A stretch of 21,198 bases of DNA from a virus. Positions 6,840 to 12,045 of this stretch are shown here, one piece after another. Made by a program: the position numbers and the translations under genes. Where the stretch lies: the IMG/VR virus record IMGVR_UViG_3300004092_000011, positions 1 to 21,198 of that record; one strand, given 5' to 3'. Numbering within the stretch: the first letter of the stretch is position 1; every line of letters starts with the position of its first letter. The notes below the pieces were generated by a model, which saw only the letters and a program-made list of their open reading frames with translations, had not been told where the DNA came from and did no database searches.

Positions 6840-6880
6840 GAAAGGGGGCGATTGAAAATTTGCCCCTTTTCTTCTTTATA
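6840..6880 (+). terminator. GC-rich hairpin with T-rich tail
   Basis: GAAAGGGGGC (6840-6849) pairs with GCCCCTTTTC (6862-6871), ten pairs with one wobble and a 12-base loop. The plus-strand tail is TTCTTTA; the minus-strand tail is poorer. It may punctuate plus-strand transcription or, less likely, end the minus-strand gene at 6985-7302. Confidence 0.5.
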
Positions 6881-6984
6881 GAGGCCTTATATCGATCTAA
6901 GGTATCTAACGGTATGACCAATCTGTTTTAATCGCAGCAGCGAAAGATTTGAGGCCTTTTTTGGCAAACACAAAAAGTTAGTCA

Positions 6985-7302
6985 TTAAATTTCATTTATA
7001 TAAATTGAGTTCGTGTTTTTTTTGCCACCACTAGTGACGCGCGGTACAATTGTGATTAACGGTTGTTTTAAGTATTTATTTGTTGTTGACAAAATTTTTA
7101 AACATTTTCTAAAGGTTGTTTCGCTCATACTGCAAGATCTAGACATTTCAAGCATTGACAGCTTACAACAATCTTCATCCTGAGTGACTCTTTTCAAATG
7201 AACATACACCGCTATGCAATATGCAGTCAACCCGACCTCAAACATAGCGTTAGGTATTTTTACGTTGAAATATTTCTTTCTTGAAACCTTAATTTTCTGC
7301 AC
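6985..7302 (-). CDS. Small winged-helix DNA-binding protein
   Basis: The protein has 105 residues and begins with GTG at 7302, which has AAGGA seven bases upstream. Residues about 12-35 (YFNVKIPNAMFEVGLTAYCI) and 45-90 (CCKLSMLEMSRSCSMSETTF, then KCLKIL and YLKQPLITIV) follow the helix-turn-helix plan of HTH_36/replication-initiator-like proteins, with a likely recognition helix around SMSETTFRKCLKIL. It ends with a basic wing (RVTSGGKKNTNSIYINE). It resembles the N-terminal domain of the protein at 5503-6465 but has no C-terminal half. It may be a second replication protein or a regulator. Confidence 0.65.
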   Translation of the reverse strand: MQKIKVSRKKYFNVKIPNAMFEVGLTAYCIAVYVHLKRVTQDEDCCKLSMLEMSRSCSMSETTFRKCLKILSTTNKYLKQPLITIVPRVTSGGKKNTNSIYINEI

Positions 7303-7325
7303 GTGATATCCTTATTTTAAATATA

Positions 7326-7354
7326 TTGAAATAAAATCGTTAAATCCATATGTT
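7326..7354 (+). promoter_or_regulatory. Plus-strand promoter candidate for second orphan RNA
   Basis: TTGAAA (7326-7331), a 17-base spacer and TATGTT (7349-7354); the -10 is only a 4 of 6 match. It precedes a stretch that ends in a strong plus-strand terminator at 7425-7458. Confidence 0.3.
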
Positions 7355-7360
7355 AAAAGT

Positions 7361-7458
7361 GCTTTTATCCTTTTCTTTATTCGGGCTTGGAACTAAAGGA
7401 AAGATAAACGTTTTAGATACCACTATACCTAAGCATGAAAGTGCTTAGGTATTTTTTT
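7361..7458 (+). ncRNA. Candidate small RNA, about 98 nt
   Basis: A plus-strand transcript from the 7326-7354 promoter candidate would contain an imperfect A/T-rich stem (TATCCTTTTCTTTA near 7368 against TAAAGGAAAGATA near 7394) enclosing CGGGCTTGGAACT, and would then end in an 11-pair terminator. There is no coding frame of note. It sits between two minus-strand genes and is transcribed against both. Inferred; the terminator is the solid part. Confidence 0.35.
7425..7458 (+). terminator. Strong intrinsic terminator, plus strand
   Basis: ATACCTAAGCA (7425-7435) pairs perfectly with TGCTTAGGTAT (7442-7452) around a six-base loop, and a run of seven T follows (7452-7458). The minus-strand side lacks a T tract, so it does not serve the minus-strand gene that ends at 7465. 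Confidence 0.8.
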
Positions 7459-7464
7459 AAACAA

Positions 7465-7962
7465 TTATTTTATAGAACCTCCGAACATATCCATTTGTTT
7501 TGGGCATGGAAAGGCCTTCTTTAGAGCGTCTCTGATTAAGTCGTTAGGCTCAACGTATACCCCAGTTTGCAGAGATAGCTGTAAGGCTTGGTTTTTAATA
7601 AAATCAATATGGTCTTTCTCTATGACAAGACATATTGATTTAGGATTTTTGAACTTACCCCAATTTGATTTATTTTTTGGAACTTTATTGAGAGAAGGCC
7701 TTCCTATGGAATTTTTAACCCACCTACAATTAATTTTACAAAATTCTAGTGATTCATCTATACGAGATAATCCAGTGCATCCATCGGGTATATTTCCCAT
7801 GTCTTCAAAAAAGTCAACGAAAGACTCCTTCCATTGGTCGCACATGGTTATACCTTTTGCTCCGTATTTCTTGTATCGAGGAACTTTCTTGTTATAACAA
7901 AAATCTTTAATCCTACGCCATACTTTATACTCTTTGCTATATGACATTTTATGCACGGTCAT
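7465..7962 (-). CDS. HNH/AP2-like phage DNA-binding protein with ribbon-helix-helix-like tail
   Basis: The ATG at 7962 (165 residues) is chosen because AAGGAG lies seven bases upstream. Residues about 7-85 match the plan of phage AP2/HNH-associated proteins: YKVWRRIKDFCYNKK, RYKKYGAKGITMCDQWKESF, DFFEDMGNIPDG, LSRIDESLEFCKINCRW. In the family the last part normally reads LDRIDNDGNYxxxNCRW, so this copy is altered (LSRIDES). These proteins accompany mobile endonucleases, but no full HNH catalytic set is visible, so cleavage is doubtful. Residues about 109-150 (ICLVIEKDHIDFIKNQALQL, EPNDLIRDALKKAF) look like a ribbon-helix-helix module. The protein ends QMDMFGGSIK. Likely a DNA-binding regulator or degenerate homing-type protein near the immunity region. 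Confidence 0.6.
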   Translation of the reverse strand: MTVHKMSYSKEYKVWRRIKDFCYNKKVPRYKKYGAKGITMCDQWKESFVDFFEDMGNIPDGCTGLSRIDESLEFCKINCRWVKNSIGRPSLNKVPKNKSNWGKFKNPKSICLVIEKDHIDFIKNQALQLSLQTGVYVEPNDLIRDALKKAFPCPKQMDMFGGSIK

Positions 7963-8008
7963 CAAAACACTCCTTGTATCACATTGATAATAAGCAAAAT
8001 TAATCTAA

Positions 8009-8044
8009 ATCTTAATCTCAAATATTTTAATTTGAGATTAAGAT
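8009..8044. repeat. 15-bp perfect inverted repeat between repressor and HNH-like gene
   Basis: ATCTTAATCTCAAAT (8009-8023) is the exact reverse complement of 8030-8044, with a six-base centre. A partial T-rich tail follows on the minus strand. It could end transcription of the Cro-type gene, or serve as an operator for the downstream gene. Confidence 0.65.
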
Positions 8045-8085
8045 CTTACTATGTGCAAATGTTCACAATGTAGAATTAAAATTTA

Positions 8086-8322
8086 TTATTTAACTAAGCG
8101 GCTCATCACTGAAGTCCTACCTACATTTTCGGTTAATGGCTTTATTTCCCCTTTGGTTATCTCGATGATCCTATTGGCATATTTAGGCGAAATTGGGATT
8201 CCTCTTTTGACTTTCCACACCACAGGCCTTGAACACCCAACCATCTCAACAAAGTGTGTTGTGGTCATGTTTTTTTTTCTTAGCCACTTCTCTAGGGCTG
8301 AATTTTCGCAAGTTATTATCAT
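8086..8322 (-). CDS. Cro-like helix-turn-helix repressor
   Basis: This 78-residue protein has an ideal ribosome site (AAAAGGAG, four bases before ATG). Residues about 10-60 follow the Cro/YdaS pattern: ALEKWLRKKNMTTTHFVEMV, with the first helix of the reading head at TTTHFVEMVG and the recognition helix at CSRPVVWKVKRG, then ISPKYANRIIEITKGEIKP. It resembles small phage Cro-type and YdaS-type repressors in length and layout. A sigma70-like promoter with near-consensus boxes precedes it at 8342-8370, and the plus-strand operon starts divergently at 8488. Likely role: control of the early operon and of its own promoter. Operators are not proven. Confidence in HTH identity is high. Confidence 0.8.
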   Translation of the reverse strand: MIITCENSALEKWLRKKNMTTTHFVEMVGCSRPVVWKVKRGIPISPKYANRIIEITKGEIKPLTENVGRTSVMSRLVK

Positions 8323-8341
8323 ACTTCTCCTTTTGGGTTAA

Positions 8342-8370
8342 ATTGTAGCAAATGATCTTTATATTGTAAA
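8342..8370 (-). promoter_or_regulatory. Promoter of the Cro-type repressor gene
   Basis: On the minus strand, TTTACA (8370-8365), 17 bases, then TACAAT (8347-8342): five of six matches in each box. Transcription would begin near 8335, leaving a short leader with the AGGAG site. This is the best promoter I see in the window. Confidence 0.65.
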
Positions 8371-8419
8371 TATTAATACTTCACAAAAAAGGGCGAAAAT
8401 GTAATGATTCGGTTAATGG

Positions 8420-8448
8420 TTGGCCGTATGTTTACGTCATACGGCCAA
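8420..8448. repeat. 11-bp perfect inverted repeat in the divergent regulatory region
   Basis: TTGGCCGTATG (8420-8430) and CATACGGCCAA (8438-8448) are exact reverse complements around TTTACGT. The element is much more GC-rich than its surroundings and has no T tract on either side, so it is not an intrinsic terminator. It lies between the repressor promoter and the plus-strand operon, so it may be an operator or a leader hairpin. Confidence 0.75.
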
Positions 8449-8487
8449 TCTACGAAATCGATTTGCAACCAAAAGTAAGATAAAATT

Positions 8488-8703
8488 ATGATAATCAATC
8501 TAACCAAAACGAATCTCAAAAATATTCAGAATTTAAAAGAATTAAATAGACGAGATTGGAAATATCAATCCAATCACTGTATAGCCAGTCATGTTTGTAT
8601 TGAAAAGGCTTTTAAAGTAGAGTTCAATAAAATGCTGTATCCCCTACCTTTTCTTTTTCTTTCGGGTATATTTCTAGGAATCGCGATTATGTTATCTCTA
8701 TGA
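8488..8703 (+). CDS. Small tail-anchored membrane protein
   Basis: This 71-residue protein is the first gene of the plus-strand operon. Residues 1-48 are basic and polar (NLTKTNLKNIQNLKELNRRD). Residues 50-71 are one hydrophobic stretch (LYPLPFLFLSGIFLGIAIML) that ends at the C-terminus, so the protein would be anchored in the inner membrane by its tail with the body in the cytoplasm. The ribosome site is weak. The stop overlaps the next start (ATGA at 8700-8703), so the two are coupled. Position next to a repressor suits an exclusion or lysogeny-related accessory gene, but that is inference. No family recognised. Confidence 0.6.
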   Translation: MIINLTKTNLKNIQNLKELNRRDWKYQSNHCIASHVCIEKAFKVEFNKMLYPLPFLFLSGIFLGIAIMLSL

Positions 8704-8882
8704 AACAAAAAAATCAAATAAAATTGATTTCAACAACTAGGGTGATGACAGCTCACTTAAAACAAAAGAATATCATGGAAAAGCTTGGATTAAGTAAAGT
8801 TTCATTCCTTGGAGAATCTTACAAAAACAATAGATTAATTAAATCAAAAATTAACATTCGATTTTCGAATATTAAAAGGTAA
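8700..8882 (+). CDS. Small basic protein of unknown function
   Basis: This 60-residue protein is strongly basic (about a quarter K or R), with no hydrophobic segment and no recognised motif; it includes RVMTAHLKQKNIMEKLGLSK and a C-terminal SKINIRFSNIKR. It overlaps the preceding gene by four bases and the next ATG follows two bases after its stop, so the three genes form one translational unit. Nucleic-acid binding is possible from charge alone. Moderate confidence that it is a gene, because of the tight packing. Confidence 0.5.
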   Translation: MKQKNQIKLISTTRVMTAHLKQKNIMEKLGLSKVSFLGESYKNNRLIKSKINIRFSNIKR

Positions 8883-8884
8883 TT

Positions 8885-9217
8885 ATGTTAAGTAAATTAT
8901 TATACGCTTATATTTTCACCATGTCGGCTTTCTGCGTTGCAGAGGAGCCAACCTATATCGATGATGATGATTTTAGCGTTAAAAACGACTCGTTTTATAT
9001 CCATTTAGGTCATAATGTATGGATAAATACGGACACCGTACACAGAGACAAAACAGGATTGTATTTTTATGAAAGTTCAATAAAATGCTCCGTTGTCAAA
9101 TCTGGTAAAACATCTTTTTTAACTCATGATAAGACGTGGAAATGTCCGTACTGTTATAGTTATTGGCCCATTGGTCGATCATGCGGAAATAAAGATTGCC
9201 CATCTAAGTATAAATAA
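8885..9217 (+). CDS. Secreted or periplasmic protein with Cys4 ribbon
   Basis: This 110-residue protein has AAAAGG five bases before ATG. Residues 1-19 look like a signal peptide: K4, hydrophobic core LLYAYIFTMSAF, and a cleavage-type CVA before EE. The mature part begins with an acidic stretch (IDDDDF) and ends in a four-cysteine cluster: C87-x2-C90-x9-C100-x4-C105, in the form of a zinc ribbon, followed by PSKYK. A metal-binding ribbon on an exported phage early protein is unusual; alternatively the cysteines form disulfides in the periplasm. Being next to the repressor, it may be a cell-surface modifier or superinfection-exclusion factor (inference). No family recognised. Confidence 0.6.
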   Translation: MLSKLLYAYIFTMSAFCVAEEPTYIDDDDFSVKNDSFYIHLGHNVWINTDTVHRDKTGLYFYESSIKCSVVKSGKTSFLTHDKTWKCPYCYSYWPIGRSCGNKDCPSKYK

Positions 9218-9226
9218 ATTAAAAAT

Positions 9227-9255
9227 CCTCTTTTAAGGATGTGACTTAAAAGAGG
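9227..9255 (+). promoter_or_regulatory. Hairpin in the leader of the exonuclease gene
   Basis: CCTCTTTTAA (9227-9236) pairs perfectly with TTAAAAGAGG (9246-9255). The AAAAGG ribosome site of the next gene (9256-9261) starts immediately after the 3' arm, and the arm itself contains GAGG. The stem could modulate ribosome access, or weakly terminate the preceding transcript. Confidence 0.5.
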
Positions 9256-9267
9256 AAAAGGACATGT

Positions 9268-9828
9268 ATGTTACAAGAAAATAATATCCCCTCTGGATAT
9301 CTGCGAGTCACTGAGGTATTACAACCGTTTTCCACCCTAGGAAACATTGACCCTAACACTTTAGCAAACGCAGCAGATCGAGGCACTCGGGTACATGCTT
9401 ATTGCGAAAGCTATGCACTTGGCCTATTTGTATTTGATATCGATCTTGATTGCAATAATTATTTTTCTGTTTATAAAGACTGGTTTGACTCTATGGTTAA
9501 AGAAGTTATTCACACAGAAACAAGATGCAACTCAAAAAAGTACCGTCTATCTGGAGCCTTTGACATGATAGCCATTTTGAAAGGCGACAGCAAACCCTCT
9601 TTAATCGACATAAAGACCCCCGCTTTAGGTTCCCTATCTTGGCAACTACAAACGGCAGCCTATAGAATGCTAGCCAGAGAAGAAATGGGAATAGAGTGCA
9701 GTAGGAGAATTTGCCTAATGCTACCTAAGCAAAAGCAAGCCGTCAAAATCATGGAATATGAAAATCATGATAGAGATGAGCAACTTTACATAAATGCTTT
9801 GGAGCTTTACAGATTTTTCAATTCTTAG
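9268..9828 (+). CDS. PD-(D/E)XK exonuclease of the RecB/Cas4-like phage recombination type
   Basis: This 186-residue protein has AAAAGG six bases before ATG. The nuclease core is visible: RGTRVHAYCE with H43, E84 in HTETRC, GAFD with D99, SLIDIKTP giving D114-x-K116, and the helix WQLQTAAYRML with Q126 and Q128, as in lambda-exonuclease-like and Cas4/RecB nucleases. In phage recombination systems such enzymes resect double-stranded ends and hand the single strand to an annealing protein; the RecT-like gene downstream is the expected partner. It acts in the cytoplasm on linear DNA. No iron-sulfur cysteine cluster is seen, which argues against a true Cas4. Confidence 0.8.
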   Translation: MLQENNIPSGYLRVTEVLQPFSTLGNIDPNTLANAADRGTRVHAYCESYALGLFVFDIDLDCNNYFSVYKDWFDSMVKEVIHTETRCNSKKYRLSGAFDMIAILKGDSKPSLIDIKTPALGSLSWQLQTAAYRMLAREEMGIECSRRICLMLPKQKQAVKIMEYENHDRDEQLYINALELYRFFNS

Positions 9829-9876
9829 ATGATTTCAGAAAGTTTTGATCTTTTTCTTTTCGTAAAAGATTGAATA

Positions 9877-9885
9877 TGTTACTAT
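9877..9885 (+). promoter_or_regulatory. Extended -10 promoter candidate
   Basis: TG-T-TACTAT (9877-9885) matches the extended -10 form and lies about 48 bases upstream of the 50-residue gene. No convincing -35 box is seen. It could give the distal recombination genes their own transcript. Confidence 0.3.
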
Positions 9886-9932
9886 TTAAACATAACCGCA
9901 CAGAGCGAGATTAGGTAAAAAAGGGGTTATTT

Positions 9933-10085
9933 ATGGAAATAATAGACTTGGAAACAACAGAATTCACTGACGACGACTATGATACAAATTTACGTCAATA
10001 TTTTTATGACGCAAGTTTGTGCCAAGATTACAGGTGTAGAAAGTGCAGAGATTACGGATGTAATTATTGCCTACTATTCTATTAG
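9933..10085 (+). CDS. Cys-rich 50-residue mini-protein (possible zinc finger)
   Basis: This short frame starts at ATG 9933 with AAGGGG six bases upstream, a very good site. The N-terminal half is acidic (EIIDLETTEFTDDDYD). The C-terminal half has five cysteines in a regular pattern: C30-x4-C35-x2-C38-x4-C43-x2-C46 (CRKCRDYGCNYC). The spacing suits metal binding. It fills the gap between the exonuclease and the Gp157-like gene and reads in the same direction, so it probably belongs to the recombination operon. A DNA- or protein-binding adaptor is possible. No family recognised; frame and ribosome site support a real gene. Confidence 0.6.
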   Translation: MEIIDLETTEFTDDDYDTNLRQYFYDASLCQDYRCRKCRDYGCNYCLLFY

Positions 10086-10110
10086 AAATAAATTAAAACA
10101 ATGAGGTATT

Positions 10111-10701
10111 ATGGACAATGAAGTTGGTTTCTTAAATCAAGAAATCCAAAAGAGTCAAGAATTTTTATTCATTGACTTGGAACAAATAGACAATCAATTA
10201 TATAAAGAAATTGATTTAAGCGGAATGCAAGAGTCAGCTGTTTTAGCTAAAATAGCTACCGAAGAGGATGCAAAAAATGTTTTGTTAATGATTTTGCAAT
10301 CTAGAAGAATGGAGTCAGTTGTTGAGGATAATCGCATCCACATAACTAAACCACATTTTGAATACCAAAGACTGGTAAACAATACAACTAAAAAATTGAA
10401 AAACAAAATTCAAGAAATTGAAGACTACTTAACCGAGAAGATTTCAAAATGGATTTGCGAGCAAAAGCAAAATCCTTTCACTGCTATAGAAGAGCTACAT
10501 ACCGATGAAGGCTCTTTATATACTAAAAAAAACTGGGATTTTGAGATTCTGGACGGTCGAGTGATAGAAGAAAAATACAAAACCATTGACATGGAAAAAA
10601 TTGAGAAGGACATCAAAAACGGAGTCCGACAGATAGACGGAGTCAGAATCTTTCAAAAAGAAAAAATAACTATAAGATCAAAAGCAAGGAGTAATGAATG
10701 A
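10111..10701 (+). CDS. Gp157/DUF1351-like protein of RecT operons
   Basis: The protein has 196 residues, with GAGG four bases before ATG. The central part (about 85-120) is a charged coiled-coil-like helix (RLVNNTTKKLKNKIQEIEDY). The C-terminal third shows a pattern I associate with proteins next to phage RecT genes: KTIDMEKIEKDIKNG followed by GVRIFQKEKITIR, compared with the IPGVRIYEEK-type ending of that group. Members have been linked to phage recombination or resistance, but the biochemical role is unknown. The stop overlaps the RecT-like start by four bases (ATGA), indicating coupled synthesis. The assignment rests on the C-terminal pattern and context, so it is moderate. Confidence 0.6.
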   Translation: MDNEVGFLNQEIQKSQEFLFIDLEQIDNQLYKEIDLSGMQESAVLAKIATEEDAKNVLLMILQSRRMESVVEDNRIHITKPHFEYQRLVNNTTKKLKNKIQEIEDYLTEKISKWICEQKQNPFTAIEELHTDEGSLYTKKNWDFEILDGRVIEEKYKTIDMEKIEKDIKNGVRQIDGVRIFQKEKITIRSKARSNE

Positions 10702-11627
10702 GCAATTTTAATCGACCAAACCCACAAACTAGAATTGTAAAAAACAATTTTTGGTTTTCTATGCCATGCGGACAAGAATTACAACAACTAATTGAATTTT
10801 GTAAGATAATGGCTACCGCGCCTTTTTACAGCAAGCTTCAAGCTGGTGGAGTACTGGCAATTTATCTAACAGCACAAGAGCACAATGTACCTTTTATGTC
10901 TTCTCTGAATGGAGGCATGTATACCTATGACGGAAAAGTTACATTCTCTGCCCAATTAATCAATGCCATGATATTAAATGCAGGGCATAGAGTAGATATC
11001 ATCTATTTAAGTGAAGTGCGTTGTCATCTCAGATTCATTCGTTGTGACAGAGGAAGAGGTGAAAATAATACCATGGATTACGAGTATACAATCGAACAAG
11101 CTCAAAAGGCAGGATATCTAAAAAAAACAAGCTGGCAAACAAGCCCAAAGGATATGCTTTTTAGTCGTTGTCTTACAGGAGGAGGACGCAAGTTTATTCC
11201 TGAAATATTTATTGGCGTACTGGTAACAGGCGAGCTTGTTGGTGATGATTCAGATGGTGAAATATTACCTATGATGCCACTGCAAGATTCGAATCAAAAT
11301 CTTTTGGATTTTAAAAATGATCAACAAGATGCTCCAGAAAATAACAATAAACAAGAGGATTCTTTAGAAAATAGCAACAAGGTAAAAGTACATATTCCTG
11401 ATGAAGGTTACATTGAATTTTGTAATAAACACAATATATTCAAAAATGAAGATGGAACATCAACAATAAAAATGCAGTACGTTCTTGAGACATGCAATAA
11501 AATGAATATGGAAGAAGTTCAAGTAATCAATTTCGCAATAAAATATGAGAGTATTTTTGAAGAAAGATTTGAAGTTTGGTTTAATAAAAATAATCCTAAA
11601 GACTTCGGTGTACAAGAAAATCTTTAG
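10698..11627 (+). CDS. RecT-like single-strand annealing protein
   Basis: This 309-residue protein starts at ATG 10698 after AAGGAG. The core (about 30-180) follows the RecT plan: LAIYLTAQEHNVPFMSSLNG, GKVTFSAQLINAMILNAGHR, RCHLRFIRCDRG, YTIEQAQKAGYLKKTSW, then SPKDMLFSRCLTGGGRKFIP and EIFIGVLVTGEL. The SRCLTGGGRKFIPEI segment corresponds to the conserved region read in relatives as AR(A/C)LSRxxRxxxPD. Residues about 195-235 are an Asn/Gln/Asp-rich linker, and the C-terminal 75 residues (HIPDEGYIEF and following) are a separate helical domain. It would anneal single strands produced by the exonuclease at 9268-9828. Last gene of the plus-strand operon. Confidence 0.75.
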   Translation: MSNFNRPNPQTRIVKNNFWFSMPCGQELQQLIEFCKIMATAPFYSKLQAGGVLAIYLTAQEHNVPFMSSLNGGMYTYDGKVTFSAQLINAMILNAGHRVDIIYLSEVRCHLRFIRCDRGRGENNTMDYEYTIEQAQKAGYLKKTSWQTSPKDMLFSRCLTGGGRKFIPEIFIGVLVTGELVGDDSDGEILPMMPLQDSNQNLLDFKNDQQDAPENNNKQEDSLENSNKVKVHIPDEGYIEFCNKHNIFKNEDGTSTIKMQYVLETCNKMNMEEVQVINFAIKYESIFEERFEVWFNKNNPKDFGVQENL

Positions 11628-11652
11628 GATTAAATTGACTGATAATGAGTAG

Positions 11653-11680
11653 AAAAGTGGGCTACAATATGTAGCCTACT
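11653..11680 (-). terminator. Terminator between converging operons
   Basis: AGTGGGCTAC (11656-11665) pairs with GTAGCCTACT (11671-11680), ten pairs with one wobble and loop AATAT. On the minus strand four T follow or close the stem (11656-11653), so it ends the tail operon. It may also slow plus-strand transcription from the RecT-like gene. Confidence 0.6.
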
Positions 11681-11685
11681 AGAAT

Positions 11686-12045
11686 CTACACTAAATCTAT
11701 ATTGGCAGGTTCTTTAAATTCAACTACAAGATTTTTTTCATTCTCAATAGCGTTATCTTTTAAGACAACAGCTTTACTTATTTCTATTAAATTTTTTAGA
11801 TAGTTGATAAGCTTGTGATATTCATTTCTAGACTCAACCAACGCTTGCGTATTCATGTCTAAACGAGATTGTAATACTTGTTGTTGCAAAACCAATCTCT
11901 TAGGTGAACAATCTTCTAATTTAACAGGGCAACCACCATCCTCGGGAATCCACCAAGATTCAATATAATTCGGGCATTCTTTATCAGAATTGCAAAGACG
12001 ATTTTTAACGAATGGGCAGTTATCTTTACATGCTGTGCTTTGCAT
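11686..12045 (-). CDS. Cys-rich small tail-operon protein
   Basis: I choose the ATG at 12045 (119 residues, MQSTACKDNC): it overlaps the upstream stop as TAATG and has GAAGG at proper distance. A longer frame starts at 12093 inside the previous gene. Six cysteines lie in the first 46 residues (C6, C10, C18, C24, C39, C46), with CPNYIESWWIPEDGGC between, which suggests metal binding. The rest (about 50-90) is helical and possibly a coiled coil (VLQQQVLQSRLDMNTQALVE). It is the last gene of the tail operon, right after the collar-type fibre, so a fibre-assembly or cap role is possible (inference). I do not recognise a named family. Confidence 0.65.
   Translation of the reverse strand: MQSTACKDNCPFVKNRLCNSDKECPNYIESWWIPEDGGCPVKLEDCSPKRLVLQQQVLQSRLDMNTQALVESRNEYHKLINYLKNLIEISKAVVLKDNAIENEKNLVVEFKEPANIDLV

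Larger units (their letters stand above)
6466..6984. other. 519-bp intergenic region with hairpins and repeats, no convincing protein gene
   Basis: This is the longest gap in the window. From left to right it holds a 10-bp inverted repeat (6533-6542 with 6579-6588), two 18-bp tandem units (6575-6610), a plus-strand promoter-like pair and a strong plus-strand terminator (6660-6701), and a second GC-rich hairpin (6840-6871). Two copies of GAGGCCTT occur at 6881 and 6951. A minus-strand frame at 6572-6784 exists, but it runs through the terminator stem and the repeats, so I do not call it. A 41-codon plus-strand frame (6548-6673) lacks a ribosome site. The region is best read as regulatory, small-RNA-encoding or origin-like. 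Confidence 0.6.

Noticed and set aside
6901-6960. Possible tRNA in the intergenic region
   Set aside because: No cloverleaf, T-loop or acceptor pairing can be made out.
7622-7897. Plus-strand 91-codon frame
   Set aside because: Antisense shadow of the HNH/AP2-like gene.
8051-8341. Plus-strand 96-codon frame
   Set aside because: It is antisense to the Cro-type gene, which has clear domain content, promoter and ribosome site.
8420-8448. Protelomerase telomere site
   Set aside because: Arms are only 11 bp with an asymmetric seven-base centre, and no protelomerase gene is seen in the window.
9268-9828. Cas4 of a CRISPR system
   Set aside because: No cysteine cluster and no cas genes or repeats nearby; the RecT-like partner explains it.
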